From NCBI RefSeq assembly GCF_003323715.1, contig NZ_QOIN01000061.1:111674-175673 (forward strand): a stretch of 64,000 bases of DNA. Direction: 5' to 3'. Below the pieces are notes generated by a model, which saw only the letters and a program-made list of their open reading frames with translations, did not search any database and was not told the DNA's origin. Positions 25,971 to 34,195 of the stretch are shown here, one piece after another; the stretch's first letter is position 1, and every line of letters begins with the position of its first letter. Position numbers and translations under genes: made by a program. This DNA comes from Streptomyces diacarni. GTDB taxonomy: Bacteria > Actinomycetota > Actinomycetes > Streptomycetales > Streptomycetaceae.

Positions 25971-27071
25971 TCAGGTGGTGAGCAGGACCCCGCCGTAGGA
26001 GGCGCCCGCGACGACGATCCAGGAGCAGAGCCCGAGGGCGGCCACCCTGCCCCCGGTCCTGGCCAGCGTCGGCAGGTGCACCGCGCTGCCGAGCCCGAAC
26101 AGGGCGGCGGCCAGCAGGACTTCCCTGGCCCGTCCCGCGCCGTCGACGGCGGCGTCGGGGAGCCACCCGATGGTGCGCAGCGCCACCAGGGCGAGGAAGC
26201 CGACGACGAACAGCGGCACGAGCGGCGGCCGTTTCGCCCCGGCGGGTGTCTTCCTACGCCGGCGCAGGGCGAGCGCCATGGCGGCGACGAGCGGGGCCAG
26301 CATCATGACGCGGAGGAGCTTGACGAGGACGGCCTGGCCCAGCGCCGCTGGCCCCGCCGTCTGCGCGGTGGCGACGACCTGCCCGACGTCGTGGACTCCG
26401 GCGCCGACCCAGCGCCCGAACTGCCCCGCGTCCAGGCCGAGAGGGGCGTGGAGCAGAGGCAGGACGGCGATGGCGAGGGTGCCGCACAGGGTGACGAGGG
26501 CGACCGAGGTGGCGACGTCCTCCTCCTCGCTGCCGCGTACGTCGCTGACCGCGCCGATGGCCGAGGCGCCGCAGATCGAGTAGCCGGTCGCGACGAGGAC
26601 GGGCTGGTCGCCGCGCAGGCCGAGCCTGCGGCCGAGCCAGACCGTACCGGCGAAGGTGGCGGCGACGACACACAGGACCATGGCGACGGTCGCCCAGCCG
26701 AGGCCGAGTACGTCGCCGAGGCTCAGCTCCAGGCCGAGCAGGACGATGCCGAGCCGCATCAGGCGCTTGCCCGCGAGGGTGAGTCCCGGCCGCGCGGCGC
26801 CGCGCACGAGCCCGCGTACGCCGGGGAGGTGGGCGGCGGCGATGCCGAGGACCACCGCCGCGGTGAGCATCGGCACGGCGGGCAGCATCAGGTGCACGGC
26901 GGAGGCGGCGGCGACGCCGAGGGCTGCCAGGGCGAGCCCCGGCAGCTTGCTGGGCGTCCGGGCCGGGGGCGCGGATTCGGGAGAGCGCGACCCGGGCGAG
27001 CCCGCTGAGCCTCCCGGCCCCGCTGACGCCGGAGAGGCGCCCGTGTCGGCGCGGTGGCCCAGCAGGGCCAT
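25971..27071 (-). CDS. YeiH/UPF0324-family putative sulfate or sulfite exporter
   Basis: A 366-residue inner-membrane protein with about ten hydrophobic helices after a disordered Pro/Ser tail of about 45 residues. Family landmarks are KRLMRLGIVLLGLELSL, GYSICGASAIGA and the duplicated helix pairs. The family is described as a putative sulfate exporter and is often next to sulfur genes. Here its ATG (27071) shares one base with the stop of cysteine dioxygenase, so the two are cotranslated. The inferred role is to expel sulfite or sulfate made from cysteine. Confidence 0.9.
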   Translation of the reverse strand: MALLGHRADTGASPASAGPGGSAGSPGSRSPESAPPARTPSKLPGLALAALGVAAASAVHLMLPAVPMLTAAVVLGIAAAHLPGVRGLVRGAARPGLTLAGKRLMRLGIVLLGLELSLGDVLGLGWATVAMVLCVVAATFAGTVWLGRRLGLRGDQPVLVATGYSICGASAIGAVSDVRGSEEEDVATSVALVTLCGTLAIAVLPLLHAPLGLDAGQFGRWVGAGVHDVGQVVATAQTAGPAALGQAVLVKLLRVMMLAPLVAAMALALRRRRKTPAGAKRPPLVPLFVVGFLALVALRTIGWLPDAAVDGAGRAREVLLAAALFGLGSAVHLPTLARTGGRVAALGLCSWIVVAGASYGGVLLTT

Positions 27072-27640
27072 CAGGCGTCGGCCGGCAGGTCGTAGACGCG
27101 GCGGACGCTGCTGCCGAGCCGCGAGATGTCCGCGCCGTAGACGTGCAGGGAGACGGCGGGCCCGTCGCAGCCGTTCCACACCCGGTGGATGTCGCCGGGC
27201 GGCGCGAACCCGCACACGGAACCGAGCGGGTTGACGACGTCCTCGGTGGCGACGAGGCGGGCGCTGCCGCCCGCGGCCTCGGCGGGCAGCAGCCGGTAGC
27301 GGCGTTCGTGCTCCTCGCCCTGGTGGACGCCGGTCACGCACCAGGAGACGTGGTCGTGGACGGCGGTGCCCTGCCCCGGCAGCCACACGAGGGCGACGAG
27401 CGAGAAGCTGCCGTCGCGTTCGGCGTGCAGCACGTGCTGGCGGTAGTGCGCGGGGTCGGGCTCGCACTGGGCGGGCGTCAGCAGATGCTCGGCACCGAGG
27501 TGGGGTGCGAGTTTCTCCCCGACCAGGTAGGCGGTCACGTCCGGCGGCAGCCCCCGGCCGACGGCCTCGCGCACGTCCGCGATGAGGGCGCGCAGGCGCT
27601 CCGTCGTGGGGGTGGGTGTCTCGGTCGTCGTCGCTGTCAT
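27071..27640 (-). CDS. Cysteine dioxygenase type I
   Basis: A 189-residue cupin enzyme oxidising L-cysteine to cysteine sulfinate with O2 and a mononuclear iron. The iron-binding HDH is in GTAVHDHVSWCVTGV (about residues 90-104) and the third histidine is in GDIHRVWN. ATG at 27640 (MTATTTETPT) is taken; an upstream start at 27676 has no support. It lies directly downstream of a LysR gene and is coupled to the YeiH exporter gene, which makes a cysteine-catabolism operon likely. Confidence 0.93.
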   Translation of the reverse strand: MTATTTETPTPTTERLRALIADVREAVGRGLPPDVTAYLVGEKLAPHLGAEHLLTPAQCEPDPAHYRQHVLHAERDGSFSLVALVWLPGQGTAVHDHVSWCVTGVHQGEEHERRYRLLPAEAAGGSARLVATEDVVNPLGSVCGFAPPGDIHRVWNGCDGPAVSLHVYGADISRLGSSVRRVYDLPADA

Positions 27641-27672
27641 ACGGGCAGCGTCGTGCCGGGCCTTCCCGGCGT

Positions 27673-27690
27673 CCAACGACGGTTCGTTGG
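27673..27690. promoter_or_regulatory. Inverted repeat upstream of cysteine dioxygenase
   Basis: CCAACGA, four-base spacer, TCGTTGG: a perfect 7+4+7 dyad, 33-50 bases before the dioxygenase start. Just upstream (27707-27714) is GCTTATGG, the reverse complement of CCATAAGC, which also occurs upstream of the LysR start at 28665-28672. This is a plausible LysR site shared by both promoters. Confidence 0.45.
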
Positions 27691-27751
27691 GGTCTCCCTC
27701 AGCGGTGCTTATGGATGGGGAGGCGGGGAGCGCGGGCCCGGGCGCCGGGGC

Positions 27752-28657
27752 TCAGCAGCCCACGCGCCGGTCCGCCGCGCGGCGGAGGGCGTCCAGTACG
27801 CGTGCGGTCGCCGGGACGCGGAGGTGTTCGCGCAGCACGTAGGCGGAGACCTGGCGCCGGGAGGCGGGGTCCAGGGCGCGTCCCGTGACCTTCTCGTGGA
27901 CGAGGAAGGAGAGGACGAGCCCCGGCACCATGGCGATGCCCAGGCCTTCGGCGACCAGGCTCTGCACCACGAGGTTGTCGTCGGTGGTGAACGCGATCTT
28001 CGGCGCGAAGCCGAGTTCGGCGCACTCGTGCAGGAAGTTGGTCCGGCAGCGGAGGCATCCCGCGATCCACCGCTCGTCGGCCAGTGCGTCGAGTTTGACG
28101 GCGCGGCGCCGGGCCAGGGGGTGCCAGGTGGGGAGCAGGACGGTGAGCTGGTCCTCCAGGAGGGGGATCTCGACGAGCTCTTCGGGCACCTGTTCGCGCA
28201 GCCCGGGGTAGGTGAAGGCCAGGGTGATGTCGCACTCGCCGCGCACCACGCGCAGCAGCGACTCGGGGGGCTCCTCCTCCCGCAACTCGACGCGTATGCC
28301 GGGGTGCTCGGCGGCCAGCGAGGCGAGGGCCTCGGGGACGAGCGTGGCGCCCGCGCTGGGGAAGGAGCAGACGGTGACCTTGCCGGCGCGCAGCCGGGTG
28401 AGGGACTCCATCTGCTGCCGGGCCGTGCTGATGCTCTCCAGGATCACCTCGGAGTGCCGGGCGAGCGTCTCGCCGGCTTCGGTGAGCCGCATCGTCCGGC
28501 CGACGCGGAGGAAGAGCGGGGTGCCCACGGACCGCTCCAGCGCCTTCATCTGCTGGGTGATCGCGGGCTGCGTGTAGCCGAGGGCGCGGGCGGCGGCGGA
28601 GTAGGAGCCCGCGCGCACGACTTCGTGGAAGGTCTGGATGTGCCGCGAGTCGAACAT
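27752..28657 (-). CDS. LysR-family transcriptional regulator
   Basis: A 301-residue regulator. The N-terminal helix-turn-helix is SYSAAARALGYTQPAITQQMKALE (about residues 18-42), followed by a two-lobed effector domain of the PBP2 fold. Cysteines in CLRCRTNFLHEC (about residues 200-211) lie in the effector domain and could sense thiol or redox state, though that is speculation. ATG at 28657 is the only start fitting the family. It is upstream of cysteine dioxygenase and the YeiH exporter on the same strand and most likely controls them. Confidence 0.93.
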   Translation of the reverse strand: MFDSRHIQTFHEVVRAGSYSAAARALGYTQPAITQQMKALERSVGTPLFLRVGRTMRLTEAGETLARHSEVILESISTARQQMESLTRLRAGKVTVCSFPSAGATLVPEALASLAAEHPGIRVELREEEPPESLLRVVRGECDITLAFTYPGLREQVPEELVEIPLLEDQLTVLLPTWHPLARRRAVKLDALADERWIAGCLRCRTNFLHECAELGFAPKIAFTTDDNLVVQSLVAEGLGIAMVPGLVLSFLVHEKVTGRALDPASRRQVSAYVLREHLRVPATARVLDALRRAADRRVGC

Positions 28658-28715
28658 GACCGAACCATAAGCGGAATTTGGGTGCGGGGTTCTGGCCGGG
28701 TTCCCGGCTTTTGGA

Positions 28716-30329
28716 TCAGCCGTTCGGCTCCAGAGGAACGGCCGCCGGTGCGGCCGCGCCGTCGGACGGCCGCGCCTCGGACACCGGCTGGCGCGGCTGG
28801 GCACCGCTGCCGCCGCTTCCCTCGCTCCCGCCACCGGCGGCGGGAGCGGCGGCGGCCTCGCGGGGGCGGAGCCGTCCCGCCACCCACACCCCGGCCAGGG
28901 CGACGAGCGCCGAGACGGCGTACACGGCGGCGAACGCGGCGGGCTCACCGGCCGTCGCCGCCTTCGAGCCCCCGTGCGGCCCTGACGCGCCGACGGTGAC
29001 GGAGCCGCCGCCGAGCGCCGCGAAGAGGGCGCCGGTCACCGCGAGCAGCAGCACGTTGGACAGGCCGTCGGAGAGCTGGAGCGCGGCGGAGTTGCGGCCG
29101 GCCTCCTCGGGGGCGGAAAGACGCAGCATCAGCACGCTCAGCGAGGAGATCGTCAGCCCCATGCCGAAGCAGCCCACCCCCATCGCGACGGCGAGGGACC
29201 ACACGGGCACCGAGTGGACGAGCACGAGCGGTGTGTAGCCGATGCCGACGACGACCAGGGCCATGCCGAGCCGTACGAGCCGCCGCCGGTGGGGTTCCAT
29301 GCCGGGCCGTGACTGGGCGAAGGAGCCCAGGGCCCACAGGGCGCCGCCGGCGGCGAGGGTGAGCCCCGCCATCGTCACGGACAGGCCGCGCTGGGTGACC
29401 AGCATCAGGGGGACGAAACTCTCGGCGACGACGTAGGACCCCGCGGCCACGCCGCGCAGCAGGATGACGGCGGGCAGACCCCGCGCCGCGCGGGCGGTCC
29501 CGCGGGGCAGCAGCACCCGCAGCGAGGGCACGAGCAGGGCGATGCCCGCGGCGGCGGGCACCGCGGCGATCCAACTGCGGTCCTGGCCGGCGTACTGGAG
29601 CAGCCCCGCGCCCAGCGCGACGGCGAGGGCGAGCCGGATGCGCCGCGCGTCACCGTCGACGGGCTTGTCGGCCCCGGCGTTCTGACGCGCCGCGGCGCCC
29701 TCGGGCGGCCCCGAGGCCCGGCGCCGCAGCGGTGGCAGCATCACCAGCAGCGGCACCACGACGAGCGCCGGAATGCCCAGGAACACCCAGCGCCAGCCGA
29801 GGTGCTCGGTGACGGTTCCCGAGATCAGCGGGCCGACGATGGAGGGCACCACCCAGGAGGCGGCGAAGGAGGCCATCACGGTGGGGCGCAGGTGCTCGGG
29901 GTAGGCGCGGCTGACGGTCACGTAGAGCGCGACGATCACGAGTCCGCCGCCGACGCCCTGCACGGCGCGGCCCAGCACGAAGATCCACATGGCGGCGGCC
30001 GTACCGGAGAACACCAGCCCGGCGGCGAACAGCGCGATGCCGGTGGCCAGCGGCGGCAGCGGCCCGCGCCGGTCGCACCACTGCCCCGAGGTGACCATGC
30101 CGACGATGGAGGTCGTGAAGAACGCGGAGAACGCGTACGCGTACAGGGAGATGCCGTCCAGTTCGTCGGCGGCCAGCGGCATCGCCGTCCCCACGGCGGT
30201 CGCCTCGAAGGCGATGAGGAGGACGACGGAGACGATGCCGAGCGTCAACGGCCGGTGCGCGGCGCTGAGCACGGACTCCTTGCGGAGGGCGGCCGGGCCT
30301 GCGGCCTGCGGGGTCTCGGACGCTGACAT
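28716..30329 (-). CDS. MFS transporter
   Basis: A 537-residue inner-membrane exporter-type MFS protein with about 14 helices. The motif-A loop is GQWCDRRGPLP and the proton-motive arginine region is GRAVQGVGGGL. The C-terminal 55 residues are a Gly/Ala/Pro/Ser tail. ATG at 30329 (MSASETP) was chosen. It is 58 bases upstream of the LysR gene on the same strand; no clear functional link. Substrate unknown. Confidence 0.92.
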   Translation of the reverse strand: MSASETPQAAGPAALRKESVLSAAHRPLTLGIVSVVLLIAFEATAVGTAMPLAADELDGISLYAYAFSAFFTTSIVGMVTSGQWCDRRGPLPPLATGIALFAAGLVFSGTAAAMWIFVLGRAVQGVGGGLVIVALYVTVSRAYPEHLRPTVMASFAASWVVPSIVGPLISGTVTEHLGWRWVFLGIPALVVVPLLVMLPPLRRRASGPPEGAAARQNAGADKPVDGDARRIRLALAVALGAGLLQYAGQDRSWIAAVPAAAGIALLVPSLRVLLPRGTARAARGLPAVILLRGVAAGSYVVAESFVPLMLVTQRGLSVTMAGLTLAAGGALWALGSFAQSRPGMEPHRRRLVRLGMALVVVGIGYTPLVLVHSVPVWSLAVAMGVGCFGMGLTISSLSVLMLRLSAPEEAGRNSAALQLSDGLSNVLLLAVTGALFAALGGGSVTVGASGPHGGSKAATAGEPAAFAAVYAVSALVALAGVWVAGRLRPREAAAAPAAGGGSEGSGGSGAQPRQPVSEARPSDGAAAPAAVPLEPNG

Positions 30330-30492
30330 GTGCCCCACGGTAGGTGCCGGACCCGCGGCCCGACACCTACCCGTGGGTCGGCGCCCGCTCGTTCTTCGGT
30401 CCTAGGCACGAGGTCTCACCAGGACGGTGCCCGGGTGCCGGGCGCCACGCGGGAGCGGGGCGGGACCCGGCTCGCGCCGGGTCCCGCACGGG

Positions 30493-31638
30493 TCAGCCCT
30501 TGACCAGTTTCATGTAGGCGTCCCAGTCCCAGTGTTCGCCCGGGTCGGTGTGGTCGTTGCCGGGCGCCTCGCTGTGGCCGATGATGTGCTCCCGGTCCAG
30601 CGGGATGCCGTGCTCGTCGGCGAGGTGGCGGGTCAGCTTCGCGGAGGAGCGGTACATGGCGTCGGTGAACCAGGACGGGTCGTCGACGTATCCCTCGTGC
30701 TCGATGCCCAGCGAGGAGGCGTTGGCGCTCCTGGCGTGGTAGGCGGTGTCCGCGTCGCGCACCATCTGGGTGACGTCGCCGTCGGAGGAGCGTACGACGT
30801 AGTGGGCGCTGACCTTGGCCTCGGGGTTCTGGAACCAGCTGATGGAGCCCGCGTAGGAGCCCTGGGTCACGTGGATGACGATCTTGTCGAGCTTCTCGGC
30901 GCGGCCCGCGCGGTAGTTGGCGGGGTCGGCGGGGGTCCAGGTGGCGTCGGGGTAGTCGGGGCTCTCGGCGGCGGGGGAGGAGGCGCTCATCCCGCCCTTG
31001 TCGGGGTGGACGTCGCGCCCGGCCACCGTGATCTTCTCGCCGCCCCGGCCCGTGCCGCGCACGCCGTCTTCCAGCAGGTCGTAGACGGTGTCGGCGTACA
31101 GCTTCGCGGTCGTGCCCGAGGCGCCGCCGTAGCGGGCGACGGCCGGGTACCAGGCGTTCACGTCGTGGCGTTCCGCGGCGTTCATGCCCAGCTTGTCGGC
31201 GTAGGCGCGCAGCACGGCGGCACCGCCGTGGATGTTGGCGTCGGTGTCCTCGCGCAGCTCGGAGACGGGCTCGCCGGTGAGCTGCGCGGCCTTCTCCAAC
31301 GTGTGTCTGGTGGGGTTGCTGACCAGGTGCATCACGCCGTATCCGCCCGCCTGGCTGGGCTTGCCGTCGTGGCCGTCGAAGTGCGTCTCGCCGTATCCGA
31401 CGGCGGCCAGCAGGTCGCGCGGGACGCCGTACTCCTCGGCGGCGTCGCTGAACGACTCGTTCATGGAGGGTCCAGGACCGTTGCCGTCGGCGGGTCCGGC
31501 GCTGGCGGACTGGCCGCCGACCCCGGTGACCAGCAGGGCCGCCGCGGCGGCGACGGAGAGGGCGGCGGCGCTCAGCCTGCCGCGCCGTCGGACATGAGTG
31601 TGAGGGGACCGAGGGGGTTGAGGGGACTGAGGGGACAT
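30493..31638 (-). CDS. Secreted N-acetylmuramoyl-L-alanine amidase (amidase_2/PGRP)
   Basis: A 381-residue exported peptidoglycan hydrolase. A signal peptide (residues 1-48, Arg-rich start, ending near SASA) is followed by a transglycosylase-like helical region (about 55-165, VGYGETHFDGHDGKPSQAGGYGVMHL). A zinc amidase_2 domain (about 240-375) has ligands in IVIHVTQG and HIIGHSEAPGNDHTDPGEHW. ATG at 31638 has AGGAGC upstream. Expected to cut the amide bond between MurNAc and the stem peptide outside the membrane. Confidence 0.92.
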   Translation of the reverse strand: MSPQSPQPPRSPHTHVRRRGRLSAAALSVAAAAALLVTGVGGQSASAGPADGNGPGPSMNESFSDAAEEYGVPRDLLAAVGYGETHFDGHDGKPSQAGGYGVMHLVSNPTRHTLEKAAQLTGEPVSELREDTDANIHGGAAVLRAYADKLGMNAAERHDVNAWYPAVARYGGASGTTAKLYADTVYDLLEDGVRGTGRGGEKITVAGRDVHPDKGGMSASSPAAESPDYPDATWTPADPANYRAGRAEKLDKIVIHVTQGSYAGSISWFQNPEAKVSAHYVVRSSDGDVTQMVRDADTAYHARSANASSLGIEHEGYVDDPSWFTDAMYRSSAKLTRHLADEHGIPLDREHIIGHSEAPGNDHTDPGEHWDWDAYMKLVKG

Positions 31639-31803
31639 GGCTGCTCCTGTTGTGGGGGGATGGAGCTGAGGCGCCTGAGCCCGTCACAGTACCGACGTGG
31701 TTAGGACATGACAACGACTTCGCGGTGCGTCGCCGCGACTCCACCCGGAGGGTGACGCCGCCTCAGCAACCCCCGCACCACGGCAAGTTGACCGCACGGA
31801 AAA

Positions 31804-31836
31804 CCGGGGCCCGACCTCCAGGAGGCCGGACCCCGG
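31804..31836 (-). terminator. Strong hairpin after the FG-GAP gene
   Basis: A stem of about 15 bp: CCGGGG...CCTCC at 31804-31818 pairs with GGAGG...CCCCGG at 31821-31836, with a short AG loop region and few mismatches. It lies 38 bases past the stop (31874) of the leftward FG-GAP gene. Upstream at 31851-31877 an 11-base unit GGTCAGCAGGT is repeated in tandem. Confidence 0.65.
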
Positions 31837-31873
31837 CACCGGTGTCCACGGTCAGCAGGTGGTCAGCAGGTGG

Positions 31874-33340
31874 TCAGCGGGAGAAGGCGGAGCCCAGCCC
31901 GGAGCCCTTCTCGGGGCCGCCGAGGGTCTTGGGGCCGTAGGAGACGACGCCGTCGGCCGTCAGACCGCCGTCGGCACCCCGCAGCACCCACACCGCGCCC
32001 GCGTCGGTGGCCGAGGCGTCGCCGTCCTCGCCCGGGGCGCCGACCGCGAGGTCGTCACGGCCGTCGTTGTCGGTGTCGCCGAAGCCCAGCGCCGCGCCGA
32101 AGCGGTCCCCGGCCTCCACGGCACCGGGCACGCCCGCCGTGCCCTGGTCCCAGTTCTTCGCGCCGGCGCCCGTCAGACCGTCCTCGCCGCCCAGCAGCTG
32201 GACCACCGCGCCGGTGTCCTTGCCCGCCGCGCCGCTGCCGATGTCCTCACCGGGCACGCCGACGGCGATGTCCGCGTACCCGTCACCGTTGACGTCGCCC
32301 GCGGCCAGCGCCTTGCCGAACTCGTCGCCCTCCTCGTTGGCGCCGGGCACGCCCGGGCTGTTCTGCGTGAGAGTGGTGGTCTTCTCGGTGCTCGGGCCCT
32401 GCGCGGAGCCGTAGAGGACCTTGACGGTGCCGTGGTCGTGCGGCAGGTCCTCCACGACGCCGCCGGGGACGGTACGGATCACCAGGTCGCCGAAGCCGTC
32501 CTTGTTCACGTCGGCGATCACGGCGGTCTCCGCGTCGTCCACGTCCTGCGCCTTGTCGACCAGGCCGTCCTCGGAGCCTGTGTAGAACTCGCTGGACTCG
32601 GACATCTCCTCGAACGCGTGCGTGGTGACCAGGTCGTCCGCGCCGTCCCCGGTGACGTCCCCCGCCGTCAGCGAGGTGGGCGCGAAGGTGTGGCCGGTCT
32701 TCACCTGGCCGGTCCTGGCGGGCTTGCCCTCGCGGGTGAAGCCGCCGTAGAGCACCTCCACCGTGTCGTCGAACTGGCCGCCCGCCAGGGCCAGGTCCGG
32801 CTTCCCGTCGCCGTCGAAGTCGCCGGCGGCCAGCTGGGCGCCGCCGTCGGCGGAGACCTTGCTGCCGCTGGTCAGACCCTTGCCCTTCTCGCCCCACAGA
32901 ATGACGGCGCCCCCGCCGCCTGCGACGGCCAGGTCGGTGACCCCGTCCCCGTCGAAGTCCCGGGCCGCGGTCTGGCCGCCGAAGTTCCCGTAGTCCTCCG
33001 CGCTGCCGGGCACGGCCTCGCTGCCTGCGCTGAAGAGCTGCCGCTTCGTGGTGCTCGTGCCCTCGGCCGAGCCGTAGGTGACGGTGAGGTAGCCCGCGTA
33101 CTGCTTGCCCGCGACGGTCGCCTTCGGGGCGCCGCTGACGGTGTCCGCGTATCCGTCCCCGTCGAAGTCCGCCTTCGGCGCGGCGGCCCCGGACGCGGCC
33201 GCGGCGCTGCCGTCGGCCGCCGCGGCGGGCGCCGCGTAGGCCGGCACCGCCACGGCGGTGGAGCCTGCCAGCAGCGCGGCCGTCACCCCGATGACGCGGG
33301 CGACGGTGGCCGTGGCGGTGGCTTTGTTGCGGTGGAGCAC
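31874..33340 (-). CDS. Secreted FG-GAP repeat (integrin-alpha-like beta-propeller) protein
   Basis: A 488-residue exported protein. The signal peptide is about 38 residues (VIGVTAALLAGSTAVAVPAYA) and an Ala-rich spacer follows. At least seven FG-GAP/DxDGxxD calcium-loop repeats are visible, for example DFDGDGYADTVSGAP, DFDGDGVTDLAVAG, DFDGDGKPDLALAG, DVTGDGADDLVTT, DVNKDGFGDLVI, DVNGDGYADIAVGVPGED and DTDNDGRDDLAVGAPGED, together a likely beta-propeller. GTG at 33340 is preceded by AGGAGGACAA. Probably a cell-surface or released binding protein; no catalytic domain. Confidence 0.92.
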   Translation of the reverse strand: MLHRNKATATATVARVIGVTAALLAGSTAVAVPAYAAPAAAADGSAAAASGAAAPKADFDGDGYADTVSGAPKATVAGKQYAGYLTVTYGSAEGTSTTKRQLFSAGSEAVPGSAEDYGNFGGQTAARDFDGDGVTDLAVAGGGGAVILWGEKGKGLTSGSKVSADGGAQLAAGDFDGDGKPDLALAGGQFDDTVEVLYGGFTREGKPARTGQVKTGHTFAPTSLTAGDVTGDGADDLVTTHAFEEMSESSEFYTGSEDGLVDKAQDVDDAETAVIADVNKDGFGDLVIRTVPGGVVEDLPHDHGTVKVLYGSAQGPSTEKTTTLTQNSPGVPGANEEGDEFGKALAAGDVNGDGYADIAVGVPGEDIGSGAAGKDTGAVVQLLGGEDGLTGAGAKNWDQGTAGVPGAVEAGDRFGAALGFGDTDNDGRDDLAVGAPGEDGDASATDAGAVWVLRGADGGLTADGVVSYGPKTLGGPEKGSGLGSAFSR

Positions 33341-33579
33341 TTGTCCTCCTGTGGTCGGACGCTCCGAACCCCCGGCGCAGTAGACGGGTGTTGCCTGCGG
33401 GGACGGGCCGGGACCGGTGCGATGGTCGTTCATACAGGAGACACACGAGGCGGCCGCAGGGTTGCACCTCCTTCATCAACTCCTCTCGGAACCGCACAGA
33501 ACCGCTCGCGCCCGGACGCGGCACGCCGCACGCGGACGCCGGACACTGGGCACCGGACACCGGTCGAAAGGACACCCCT

Positions 33580-34113
33580 GTGGCACTCCCCGCCCAACCC
33601 GAAGGCCTCGAACCCGCCCTGGGAGCCATGACGATGCTCGCCGCGGCCGTCGTCGTGCACGACCGTGCCGCCGGACGCGTCCTCCTGCTCGAACGCGGCC
33701 CCGCCGCGAAGTTCGGGCAGGGCCTGTGGGACCTGCCCACCGGCAAGAGCGAACCGGGCGAACCGGTGACCCGCACCGCCGTGCGCGAGCTGTGGGAGGA
33801 GACCGGGCTCACGGTGGCGCCCGAGGACCTGAGCCTCGCCCACGTCGTCCACGGGCCGTGGGGCGTGGAGGCGCCGAACGGCTACCTCGTCGTCGTCTTC
33901 GAGGCGCACCGCTGGCGCGGCGAACCATGCAACCGGGAGCCCGACAAGCACGCGGCGGTCCGCTGGGTGCCCACCGACGCGCTCCCCGAGGCCATGGTGC
34001 CCAGCAGCGGGGCAGCGCTCCGGCGCTGTCTGGCGGAGGGCCCCGGGGTGTGGCTGGCGGGACGTTGGTCACAGCCCCCGGCAGCCGGCCAGGACACCCC
34101 GCGCCCCCGGTAG
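33580..34113 (+). CDS. NUDIX hydrolase
   Basis: 177 residues. A perfect Nudix box, GKSEPGEPVTRTAVRELWEETGL, spans about residues 50-72 and binds the divalent metal that hydrolyses a nucleoside diphosphate linked to X. Substrate unknown. GTG at 33580 has AAAGGA upstream. A secreted-protein gene lies divergently to its left, and the DEAH helicase gene follows 82 bases downstream. Confidence 0.92.
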   Translation: MALPAQPEGLEPALGAMTMLAAAVVVHDRAAGRVLLLERGPAAKFGQGLWDLPTGKSEPGEPVTRTAVRELWEETGLTVAPEDLSLAHVVHGPWGVEAPNGYLVVVFEAHRWRGEPCNREPDKHAAVRWVPTDALPEAMVPSSGAALRRCLAEGPGVWLAGRWSQPPAAGQDTPRPR

Positions 34114-34195
34114 GGTTGCGGACGGCCATGCCCCGCCGGCCGCAGAACCGGCGGCCGCCGTGCCGCCCGTACCCGCACCCGTCGCCCCGGAGACC

